A program made the translations under genes and the position numbers. Source: an uncultured Collinsella sp. (GTDB lineage: Bacteria; Actinomycetota; Coriobacteriia; Coriobacteriales; Coriobacteriaceae). Taken from it: 64,000 nt of DNA. Below, piece by piece: positions 42,176 through 49,260 of the stretch. The stretch is from positions 62,001 through 126,000 of the forward strand of contig CAUDNY010000006.1 of the NCBI GenBank assembly GCA_958450865.1, given 5' to 3'. A model generated the notes under the pieces. It was not told the origin of the DNA. It did not search any database and was given only the letters and a program-made list of their open reading frames with translations. Position 1 is the first letter of the stretch; every line of letters starts with the position of its first letter.

Positions 42176-42202
42176 GTTGCGTTACGCCTACAGCGGGAAA
42201 GC

Positions 42203-42236
42203 AAAGGCCGAAGCCCTTTGGGTCTTCGGCCTTTTT
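42203..42236 (+). terminator. Terminator after ndpA-like gene
   Basis: AAAGGCCGAAG and CTTCGGCCTTT pair perfectly around a 10-base loop, followed by T5. Confidence 0.9.
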
Positions 42237-42279
42237 GCTTGGAGCTCAATTGAGTTGCAGACTGAGCATAAGTCAGCGA

Positions 42280-42377
42280 AAGCGCCCCTAAGCGAGTAAG
42301 GTGACGTGAAAGAGGAGGGAAGCGTACTTTGGTACGCGACCGACGATTGAACGTCAGATTGCCGCTTAGGGGCGCTT
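42280..42377. repeat. Conserved structured element, copy 1
   Basis: The outer stem AAGCGCCCCTAAGCG (42280-42294) pairs perfectly with 42363-42377. The inner stem TGACGT/ACGTCA lies at 42302-42307 and 42351-42356. The core hairpin GCGTAC-tttg-GTACGC spans 42322-42337. The core is nearly identical to 57751-57795, while the outer arms differ. It lies between convergent genes; DNA or RNA function is not known. Confidence 0.8.
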
Positions 42378-42419
42378 GCAGCGTCGGCTGGTTACGCGGT
42401 TTGGTAAAACCGCGTAACC

Positions 42420-43139
42420 CTACAGCTGGCGCAGGCCTTCCTCGAGGCCGGTCTTGCTGTCGGTCTTCTCGTCGCGCATCTTGATGACGCGGGCGGGGAC
42501 ACCGGCCACGACGGCGCCGGCGGGGACGTCCTCGACGCACACGGCGCCGGCGGCGACAACAGCGCCCTTGCCCACGCGCACGCCTTCCAGGACCACGGCG
42601 TTTGCGCCGATCATGACATCGTCCTCGATGATGACGGGCGTGGCGCTGGCGGGCTCCACGACGCCTGCCAACACGGTTCCAGCGCCGATGTGGCAGTTCT
42701 TGCCCACGGTGGCACGGCCGCCCAGCACGGCGCCCATGTCGATCATGGAGCCCTCACCGATGACGGAGCCGATATTGATGATGGCACCCATCATGATGAC
42801 GGCGCGATTGCCGATCTCGACGCGGTCACGGATGATCGCGCCCGGCTCGATGCGGGCGTTGATGCCCTTGAGGTCGAGCATGGGCACGGCGGAGTTGCGG
42901 CAGTCGTTCTCCACGTCGTAGTAATCGATGGAATCGGCGTTGGCGTCGAGGATGGCCTTGAGCTCATCCCAGTCACCAAAGACGGTCTTGCCGCGACGGC
43001 CGCCGTAGACATGTGCGTCGCCCCAGGCAACCTTCATGCCGGGCTTCTCGCGCACGTACAGCTTGACGGGCGTTTTCTTGGGCGCGGTGGCGATGTAGTT
43101 GATAATCTCCTGTGCATCCATCTCGGCTGCATTGCTCAT
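42420..43139 (-). CDS. dapH: Tetrahydrodipicolinate N-acetyltransferase
   Basis: A 239-residue left-handed beta-helix acyltransferase. The N-terminal domain (MDAQEIINYIATAPKKTPVKLYV) and hexapeptide repeats (ARIEPGAIIRDRVEIGNRAVIMMGAIINIGSVIGEGSMIDMGAVLGGRATVGKNCHIGAG) match DapH/YkuQ rather than succinyl-type DapD. It acetylates tetrahydrodipicolinate, so this organism makes DAP/lysine through acetylated intermediates. AAGGAG precedes ATG 43139. It is the last gene of the lysA-dapA/dapB/dapH operon. Confidence 0.93.
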   Translation of the reverse strand: MSNAAEMDAQEIINYIATAPKKTPVKLYVREKPGMKVAWGDAHVYGGRRGKTVFGDWDELKAILDANADSIDYYDVENDCRNSAVPMLDLKGINARIEPGAIIRDRVEIGNRAVIMMGAIINIGSVIGEGSMIDMGAVLGGRATVGKNCHIGAGTVLAGVVEPASATPVIIEDDVMIGANAVVLEGVRVGKGAVVAAGAVCVEDVPAGAVVAGVPARVIKMRDEKTDSKTGLEEGLRQL

Positions 43140-43178
43140 TTGCTGTCTCTCCTTTGCGTGGATACGGTTGATACCTGG

Positions 43179-43919
43179 TTAGGCAAACATGATCTGGTCG
43201 AACGTATAGAAGCCGTGCTCGCGGGTGACGAGCTTCTGCGCGGCTGCCAGGGCGCCGTTGACAAAGATCTGACGGCTCGTGGCGCGATGCGTGAGCGTGA
43301 CCTCCTCGTCCTGGCCAAAGAAGCTCACCTCGTGCACGCCGGCGACGGTGCCGCCGCGCAGCGAGTGCATACCGATTTCCTTGGGGTCGCGCGCGCCGCA
43401 CATGCCCTCGCGTCCGTAGACGGGGTGGTAGCCTGCCTCGGGCTCGGTTTCGACGACGGCATCGAGCAGTAACTTGGCAGTGCCGCTGGGGGCGTCGACC
43501 TTTTGGTTATGGTGCGTCTCGACGATTTCGCAGTCAAAGCCGGGCAGCTCGCGTGTGGCCTGTGCTACCAGATGACGCAGGGCTGCGATACCGATGGAGT
43601 AATTGCCAGAGTGCATGACGCGTGCGTTCTGACCCAGCTCGCGCAGGCGATCCATCTGTTCGGGGGTGTAGCCTGTAGTGCCCGAGACCAACGCCGCGCC
43701 TGTACGCTCGACATAGGCGACGACGGCATCGAAGGTCACGACGTTCGAGAAGTCGATGATGACGTCGGCTGCCGGGGCGCTCGCGAGCTCGGACAGGTCA
43801 AAACCGATCTGGGCGACGATGCCGAAAACAGGTTGTCCGGCGGCGTCGACAATGCCTTCGGCGGTAGAGCGGATGAGCGAGCCCATGCGGCCCGTTCCCA
43901 TAATGACGGTCTTAATCAA
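43179..43919 (-). CDS. dapB: 4-Hydroxy-tetrahydrodipicolinate reductase
   Basis: A 246-residue reductase with NAD(P)H site VIMGTGRMGSLI (about 4-15), DFSNVVTFDAVVAYV, SGTTGYTPEQ, and catalytic ETHHNQKVDAPSGTAKLLLDA (His-His and Lys). It reduces the DapA product to tetrahydrodipicolinate. The ATG at 43919 overlaps the dapA stop by eight bases, so it is translationally coupled to the fusion gene. It is slightly shorter than E. coli DapB (273) because the linker after the Rossmann domain is reduced. Confidence 0.95.
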   Translation of the reverse strand: MIKTVIMGTGRMGSLIRSTAEGIVDAAGQPVFGIVAQIGFDLSELASAPAADVIIDFSNVVTFDAVVAYVERTGAALVSGTTGYTPEQMDRLRELGQNARVMHSGNYSIGIAALRHLVAQATRELPGFDCEIVETHHNQKVDAPSGTAKLLLDAVVETEPEAGYHPVYGREGMCGARDPKEIGMHSLRGGTVAGVHEVSFFGQDEEVTLTHRATSRQIFVNGALAAAQKLVTREHGFYTFDQIMFA

Positions 43920-46221
43920 ACAGACCAGCTCCCTTCAGAGCATCGGTAAGTGCGGCTCGCGTATCGTCGGCCATGGGGCACAGCGGCATACGGTAGTTTG
44001 CCTCGATCATACCCATCTGAGCGAGCGCTTCCTTAACGGGGATGGGGTTGACCTCGCTAAAGAGGGCATTGATGAGCGGCTGGCCGGCGATCTGGATATC
44101 GCGGGCGCGCACTACGTCGCCGTCCAGATAGGCGCGGCACATGTCGTGCACGAGCTGCGGTTGAACATCGGCCCACACGCTGATGGTGCCCGAGGCGCCC
44201 AGGCTCATGAGCGGTACGGTAAGTGCGTCCTCGCCCGAGTACATGCGGAAGTCGTCGGACAGCAGGTGTGCGATCTTGGCGGCATAGGCGACGTTGCCCG
44301 AGGCTTCCTTAATGCCCATGATGTTGGGGTGCGCGGCCAAGCGCTCTACGTTGCGCTCGCTGATGCCGCAGCCGCAGCGGCCGGGGATGTTGTAGAGGAT
44401 GCAAGGGATGTCCACGGCATCGGCGACGGTCTTAAAGTGCTGATAGATGCCCTCTTCATTGGACTTGTTGTAGTAGGGGGTAATGAGCAGCAGGCCGTCG
44501 GCGCCCAGGCCTTGGTAAGTGAGCGACTTGGTGAGCATGGTTTGCGTGGAGTTGGAGCCCGAGCCGGCAATGACGGGGACGCGGCCTGCAACATGCTTGA
44601 CCACGGCGGCGACGACGGAGTTGTCTTCGTCGTCGGTCATCGTGGCGCTCTCGCCGGTGGTGCCCAGGGTGAGGATGGCGTCGGTGCCATTTTGCAAGTG
44701 GAAATCGATAAGGCGCTCGAGCGCGTCAAAGTCGACGCTGCCGTCCTTTTTAAACGGCGTGACGAGGGCGACGATCGAGCCCTCGAGGTTGCGGATATCC
44801 ATGTTCTTCTCCTTCGCTTCCGCGATCTGGATGCGCTTATTCCATTGGGCGGCGACGGCCAAACGCTCGTCCTGAGCGCGACGGCGAGCACTTTCGGCGC
44901 GCGATTTGGCCAGCAGCTCACGGCCGCACGGCAGCACGTCGAGTGTGGCAAAATAATCGCCCGGGCGCTCGGCGCGGCGGATGAGGTCGGCCGAGCCGTC
45001 GGGGCGCAGCAGCACCTCGGCGGAGCGTAACCGTCCGTTGTAGTTGTAGCCCATGGAGTAACCATGTGCGCCGGTATCGTGAATCACGAGCACATCACCC
45101 ATGTCGATCCGCGGTAGCTCGCGGTCGATGGCGAACTTGTCGTTGTTCTCGCACAGATTGCCCGTAATGTCGTACGTGTTTGTGACAGGCGCCGCGGTCT
45201 TGTCGGAGCCACCCGGCTGGCCCATCACCGTAATGTGGTGGTAGGCGCCATACATGGCAGGGCGAATCAGGTCGACGGCGCTTGCGTCGACACCGATATA
45301 GTCCTTGTAGATTTGCTTCTCGTGGATGGCCTTGGTGACCAGGCAGCCGTAGGGGCCCATCATAAAGCGGCCCATCTCGGTGCAGATGGCCACATCGCCC
45401 ATGCCGGCGGGAACCAGGATCTCGTCGTATGCCGTGTGCACTCCCTCGCCGATGGCGTGAATGTCGTTGGCCTGCTGCTCGGGCAGGTAGGGGATGCCGA
45501 CGCCGCCGGACAGATTGATAAAGGCGACATGTGCACCGGTCTCGCGCTCCAGGCGCACGGCAAGCTCAAAGAGGATGCGCGCAAGCTTGGGGTAGTAGTC
45601 GTTGGTGACGGTGTTGCTGGCAAGGAATGCGTGGATACCAAAGTCCTCGGCACCCTTGGCCTTGAGCATGCGGAAGGCCTCGAAGAGCTGCTCGGTGGTC
45701 ATGCCGTATTTGGAGTCGCCGGGGTTATCCATGATGCCGTTGGAGAGCTGGAACAAGCCGCCCGGATTAAAGCGGCAGCTGACCGTCTTGGGGATGGGCC
45801 CCGCAACGTGCTCAAAGAACTCGATGTGGCTGATGTCGTCAAAGTTGACGATGGCGCCCAGCTTGTCGGCGAGCTCAAAGTCCGCTGCCGGCGTGTCGTT
45901 GGACGAGAACATGATGTCGTGTCCCGTGATACCCAGCGAGCGGGCGATCATGAGCTCGGTATAGCTCGAGCAATCGCAGCCGCAGCCGTATTCATTGAGA
46001 ATGGAGATGAGCGCCGGGTTGGGATTGGCCTTGACGGCAAAGTATTCCTTAAAGCCCGGGTTCCATGCGAAGGCGTCGCGCACCTCTTGCATGTTGCGGC
46101 GGATGCCCGCCTCGTCGTATAGATGAAACGGTGCGGGGAACTGCTCGACGATATGCTCGAGCGTCTCCTTGTCCACAAACGGCTGCTTGGCCGCATACGC
46201 TTCGTTGGGGGTCAATGCCAT
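43912..46221 (-). CDS. Bifunctional LysA-DapA: diaminopimelate decarboxylase fused to dihydrodipicolinate synthase
   Basis: One frame of 769 residues. Residues 1 to about 430 are LysA-like: PLP lysine K64 in YFAVKANPN, SNDTPAADFELADKLG, ASNTVTNDYYPKLARILFEL, NLSGGVGIPY, EMGRFMMGPYG, and HDTGAHGYSMGYNYNGRLRSAEVL. About 40 residues of charged helix follow. Residues 474-769 are a full-length DapA: SIVALVTPF, GTTGESAT, LLITPYYNKSNEEG, YNIPGRCG, and the Schiff-base Lys in GIKEASG. No stop separates them. An internal ATG at 44802 has AAGGAG upstream, so a free 296-residue DapA may also be made. The operon lies behind a lysine riboswitch and is coupled to dapB. Sequencing loss of a stop codon cannot be excluded. 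Confidence 0.9.
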   Translation of the reverse strand: MALTPNEAYAAKQPFVDKETLEHIVEQFPAPFHLYDEAGIRRNMQEVRDAFAWNPGFKEYFAVKANPNPALISILNEYGCGCDCSSYTELMIARSLGITGHDIMFSSNDTPAADFELADKLGAIVNFDDISHIEFFEHVAGPIPKTVSCRFNPGGLFQLSNGIMDNPGDSKYGMTTEQLFEAFRMLKAKGAEDFGIHAFLASNTVTNDYYPKLARILFELAVRLERETGAHVAFINLSGGVGIPYLPEQQANDIHAIGEGVHTAYDEILVPAGMGDVAICTEMGRFMMGPYGCLVTKAIHEKQIYKDYIGVDASAVDLIRPAMYGAYHHITVMGQPGGSDKTAAPVTNTYDITGNLCENNDKFAIDRELPRIDMGDVLVIHDTGAHGYSMGYNYNGRLRSAEVLLRPDGSADLIRRAERPGDYFATLDVLPCGRELLAKSRAESARRRAQDERLAVAAQWNKRIQIAEAKEKNMDIRNLEGSIVALVTPFKKDGSVDFDALERLIDFHLQNGTDAILTLGTTGESATMTDDEDNSVVAAVVKHVAGRVPVIAGSGSNSTQTMLTKSLTYQGLGADGLLLITPYYNKSNEEGIYQHFKTVADAVDIPCILYNIPGRCGCGISERNVERLAAHPNIMGIKEASGNVAYAAKIAHLLSDDFRMYSGEDALTVPLMSLGASGTISVWADVQPQLVHDMCRAYLDGDVVRARDIQIAGQPLINALFSEVNPIPVKEALAQMGMIEANYRMPLCPMADDTRAALTDALKGAGLFD

Positions 46222-46287
46222 GTCCCGTAAACCTCGCTATCCAGACGGCGCCATCTGCGCATCGAATCCGCATAGCGTGGACCCAAT

Positions 46288-46455
46288 GTCCGGATAGCGC
46301 TCCCGCATTGCTGCAGACAGTCCTGCGGGTGTTTCCCGCAGGCCCACCAGGTTGTTCGTGCCCAAAAAACCCAGTTCGGCGGGTTTCGCCTCCCCACGGG
46401 GTCAAAGCCTGCCGGCTCACCCGCGGTTCTTCGTGCCCGCGCCTCTATCAAGTGG
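46288..46455 (-). promoter_or_regulatory. Lysine riboswitch (L box)
   Basis: Read on the minus strand, the leader has GATAGAGGCGC (46449-46439), GAGCCGGCAGG, GGGGAGGCGAAACCCGCCGAA, GGGCCTGCGGG-aaaca-CCCGCAGG, and closes with GCGCTATC. These follow the lysine aptamer's conserved blocks in order and at about 165 nt. P1 pairs GATAG with CTATC. The aptamer's 3' strand can also pair over 12 positions with GTCTGGATAGCG next to the lysA ribosome site. It would control lysA-dapA-dapB-dapH by lysine. Confidence 0.82.
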
Positions 46456-46599
46456 TAACGACCCTACCACGTTGCACTTTACCAAACAAGAGTATTCGTA
46501 TATAACGTTTAAAAAATGCAGGGATATGCTGGAAACATGTGCGCCACAATCCTGTATCACAATAAGTTGCAACAGATGTGCCTCACGAAGGGATCCTCT

Positions 46600-47787
46600 A
46601 TGACCGGGCTCCAAGAACTCCGTCGCTATCGCCGCGATCTCCATCGCATTCCAGAGCTCGATTTCGATCTTCCGCAGACGATCGCCTATATCGAGGGCGT
46701 GTTGGCGCCGCTCGCTTGCGAGGTGACCCATCCGTGCCCCAGCTGCGTCTGCGCTTTCTTCGACGCTGGCGTTGGTGCCGCGCATGCCACGGCGATTCGC
46801 GCCGATATGGATGCGCTGCCCATTGCCGAGACAACGGGGGCAGCGTTCGCTTCGACCCATCCCGGCAAGATGCATGCTTGCGGCCACGATGGACACATGG
46901 CCATGGCACTTGCCGCCGCGACGTATGTCGACCGTACAATTCGCGAGCAGCCGGGCGCCATTAAGCGCAATGTGCTCTTTGTGTTCCAGCCGGCCGAGGA
47001 AACGACCGGTGGTGCCAAGACGGTGTGCGAGAGCGGCGTGTTCGAGCGCTACGGGGCGGATCGCATCTTCGGCTTCCACGTGTGGCCCGATCTACCCGCC
47101 GGCACGTTGGCGAGCTGCTCCGGTCCGTTGCTGGCGCGTTCGAGTGAGACACACATTCATATTCACGGGACGAGCATCCATATCGCTAAGACCTATGGCG
47201 TTCCGGTCGAGGAGTCGCACGATGCGGCGCTGGCGGCCGCCAAGTTCTTGGTTGCCGAGCGTGAGCTGATGGACGAGCTGGGCACCGACGAGCCCTGTAT
47301 CGGTAAGTTTGGTCTGCTGCAGGCCGGTACGGTTTGCAATGCGGTGGCGGGGGAGGCCCATGTTGCCGGCAGCCTACGTGTGTTTACGGACGACATGTTC
47401 GACCGCGCGCGCGAGGGCGTGCGCCGCGTTTTGGACGATGCCTGCGCCGCAACGGGCTGCACATATGACCTCGATTTTGCCGAGGGCTATCCGCCGGTCG
47501 ATAACGACCCTGAGCTGTTCGCCCACATTGCGCCTGCCTTGTCCGAGCTGCAACTTGTGGACGAGCCGTTGCTAATCGCCGAGGACTTTGCTTTCTATCA
47601 GCGCCATCTGCCGGGCGTGTTCTTCTTGCTGGGCACGGGTATGCCAGGGGGACAAGAAAACCCGATCGACGCTGATGGCTGTCCAGCCTATGCCACAAGC
47701 GCTCTGCATACCGATAGTATGCTCTTCGACGAGGAAATCCTACTCAAGGGCCTCGATGTCTACAAACGATTGCTTGGCTTGGAGTGA
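46600..47787 (+). CDS. M20-family amidohydrolase, probable N-acetyldiaminopimelate deacetylase
   Basis: A 395-residue M20D metallopeptidase. It has RRDLHRIPELDFDLPQT, the metal motif MHACGHDGHMAMALAAA, FQPAEETTGGAKTVCESG (Glu-Glu), a lid domain (ETHIHIHGTSIHIAKTYGVPVEESHDAALAA) and EDFAFYQRHLPGVFFLLGTG. Relatives include YkuR-type N-acetyl-LL-DAP deacetylase, hippurate hydrolase and IAA-amino-acid hydrolases. Divergent placement against the lysine operon and the presence of dapH favour the DAP role. ATG at 46600 follows GAAGGGA; a frame back to 46516 lacks a site. Confidence 0.85.
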   Translation: MTGLQELRRYRRDLHRIPELDFDLPQTIAYIEGVLAPLACEVTHPCPSCVCAFFDAGVGAAHATAIRADMDALPIAETTGAAFASTHPGKMHACGHDGHMAMALAAATYVDRTIREQPGAIKRNVLFVFQPAEETTGGAKTVCESGVFERYGADRIFGFHVWPDLPAGTLASCSGPLLARSSETHIHIHGTSIHIAKTYGVPVEESHDAALAAAKFLVAERELMDELGTDEPCIGKFGLLQAGTVCNAVAGEAHVAGSLRVFTDDMFDRAREGVRRVLDDACAATGCTYDLDFAEGYPPVDNDPELFAHIAPALSELQLVDEPLLIAEDFAFYQRHLPGVFFLLGTGMPGGQENPIDADGCPAYATSALHTDSMLFDEEILLKGLDVYKRLLGLE

Positions 47788-47789
47788 CG

Positions 47790-48113
47790 ATGGAACGACG
47801 CCGACAGTCTGCCGTATATAGCCCGGGTGGATGCGGGTGCGGTTTGCTGCTGCTTCCGGTCATCGCTGTGAGCATTGGCGTGATGTTTGTGCTTGCTGGG
47901 CTGGCTGCGGCGGCACTCGTACTGTTTATCACTGCCATCGGCGTGACGATTTGGCTTTATCGCAGTCGTGGGCAGCGCCGCGCCGACGGTAAGGCCAATG
48001 TTGGATGGACCATCTTTTTAGTCGTCGCCTACCTATTGAGCATCAGCTACCTGGTGTTCTTTGTTCTAATGATGATCAGTGCCTTTACCGGGAAATCCGT
48101 CATGGTGGGTTGA
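47790..48113 (+). CDS. Small membrane protein of unknown function
   Basis: A 107-residue protein with three hydrophobic segments (GLLLLPVIAVSIGVMFVLAGLAAAALVLFITAIGVTIWLY and WTIFLVVAYLLSISYLVFFVLMMISAF) separated by a short basic loop (RSRGQRRADGK). No family recognised. It starts two bases after the M20 gene stop, with TTGGAG upstream, and so is probably co-transcribed with it. Confidence 0.7.
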   Translation: MERRRQSAVYSPGGCGCGLLLLPVIAVSIGVMFVLAGLAAAALVLFITAIGVTIWLYRSRGQRRADGKANVGWTIFLVVAYLLSISYLVFFVLMMISAFTGKSVMVG

Positions 48114-48217
48114 TCGCTGCTGGCAGACGGTCGCGCAAAGTGCGTTTGCTCGGCGTTTAGATAACTGCATTGGCCGTTTAGCGCAACCTTAGCTCTCAGC
48201 TAATGAATTCAAGTTCA

Positions 48218-48271
48218 ATCCTTCCTACGATGTGCTGTGTGCCGGCACGGTAGCCGGATCGTAGGAAGGAT
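48218..48271 (+). promoter_or_regulatory. Ribosome-site-sequestering hairpin
   Basis: ATCCTTCCTACGAT (48218-48231) pairs perfectly with ATCGTAGGAAGGAT (48258-48271). The second arm contains the Shine-Dalgarno AGGAAGG for ATG 48277. The loop itself has a smaller CCGGC/GCCGG stem. Confidence 0.75.
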
Positions 48272-48276
48272 GAATA

Positions 48277-48720
48277 ATGGCAAAAGAGGGAAAGAAGCCG
48301 ATCGGCAAGATTGTCCTAGGCATCATCGTGGTGCTGGTTATCGTCGGTGCCGTGGGCTCTATGGGCGGCAACTCAACCGATTCGTCTGCGAGCGATTCGG
48401 CAAAACCTGCCGAGACGACACAGCAGGCTGAGGAGCAAAAAGAACCGCAAGAACCGTATACCATTGCTGACGAGGCTGAAGACACTTCCAATCAGTTTAC
48501 CTATAAGATCACGGGCACGCTGACCAATAACACGGACAAGGAAAAGAGCTACATTCAGATTGAATATGTTCTGTATGATGCCGATGGCAACCAGGTTGGA
48601 ACGGCTCTTGCAAACACCAATCATCTGAAGGCGGGCGGCTCCTGGAAGTTCGAGGCGCTGGGTACGGTGTCTCCCGACCAGGTTGCTAGCTGGGAGCGTT
48701 CGGACGTAAGCGGTTTCTAG
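48277..48720 (+). CDS. Membrane-anchored FxLYD-domain protein
   Basis: A 147-residue protein. A short basic start (MAKEGKKPIGK), one membrane span (IVLGIIVVLVIVGAVGSMGG), a Ser/Glu/Gln-rich spacer of about 35 residues, then a beta domain with ITGTLTNNTDKEKSYIQIEYVLYDADGNQVGTALANTNHLKAGGSWKFEA, the FxLYD pattern. Such domains are extracellular and of unknown function. Translation may be controlled by the hairpin that buries its ribosome site. It is followed 31 bases later by a regulatory HTH gene. Confidence 0.82.
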   Translation: MAKEGKKPIGKIVLGIIVVLVIVGAVGSMGGNSTDSSASDSAKPAETTQQAEEQKEPQEPYTIADEAEDTSNQFTYKITGTLTNNTDKEKSYIQIEYVLYDADGNQVGTALANTNHLKAGGSWKFEALGTVSPDQVASWERSDVSGF

Positions 48721-48751
48721 CATGTTGCATGCACTGGGGAGGTGAAGTCGT

Positions 48752-49174
48752 ATGCCCGATAAAAAGCTGACCGAGGAGTTGCTCAATGAGCTTCTTGATG
48801 CGCCGAACATCGATGGCTATATCAGGGAGCACGACTTTGCCGCCCCGTCGCTTTCGGACTACCTGAAGCAGCTACTGCAGGAAAAGGGCTTGGAGCGCTC
48901 GCGCGTGGTTCGTATGGCCGATCTCAATGAGACCTTTGGCTATCAGATCTTTACCGGTGCGCGTCATCCGAGTCGCAATAAGGTGCTGCAGATTGCCTTT
49001 GCGATGGCGCTGACGCTCAAAGAGACCAACCGTGCGCTGACTGCTGCCGGGGTAAGCGTTCTTAACTGCAAGGACCGCCGCGATGCGATTATCATCTTTT
49101 GTATCGATCGCGGGTGCAGCCTCCAAAAGGTTAACGAGGAGCTGTATCGCTTTGGCGAGGAGACGGTGAGTTAG
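48752..49174 (+). CDS. HTH (XRE-like) regulator paired with a Ser/Thr kinase
   Basis: A 140-residue protein. After an acidic N-terminus (LTEELLNELLDAPNIDGYIREHD), the HTH core reads LSDYLKQLLQEKGLERSRVVRMADLNETFGYQIFTGARHPSRNKVLQIAFAMALTLKETNRALTAAG. The remainder (DRRDAIIIFCIDRGCSLQKVNEELYRFGEE) is a helical tail. It lies 86 bases before a Hanks-type kinase gene in the same direction, an arrangement that suggests a regulator controlled by phosphorylation. GGGAGG precedes ATG 48752. Confidence 0.8.
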   Translation: MPDKKLTEELLNELLDAPNIDGYIREHDFAAPSLSDYLKQLLQEKGLERSRVVRMADLNETFGYQIFTGARHPSRNKVLQIAFAMALTLKETNRALTAAGVSVLNCKDRRDAIIIFCIDRGCSLQKVNEELYRFGEETVS

Positions 49175-49260
49175 CGGCTGATATCTGAGCTGGCGGAGCT
49201 GCCGAACAACGATGCAAACGAACGGGGCGCGGATGCCATGGGGTGTCTGCGCCCTGCGCT

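Noticed and set aside
43756..45030. 424-residue plus-strand frame opposite dapA/dapB
   Set aside because: It crosses the dapA-dapB boundary on the opposite strand and carries no motifs.
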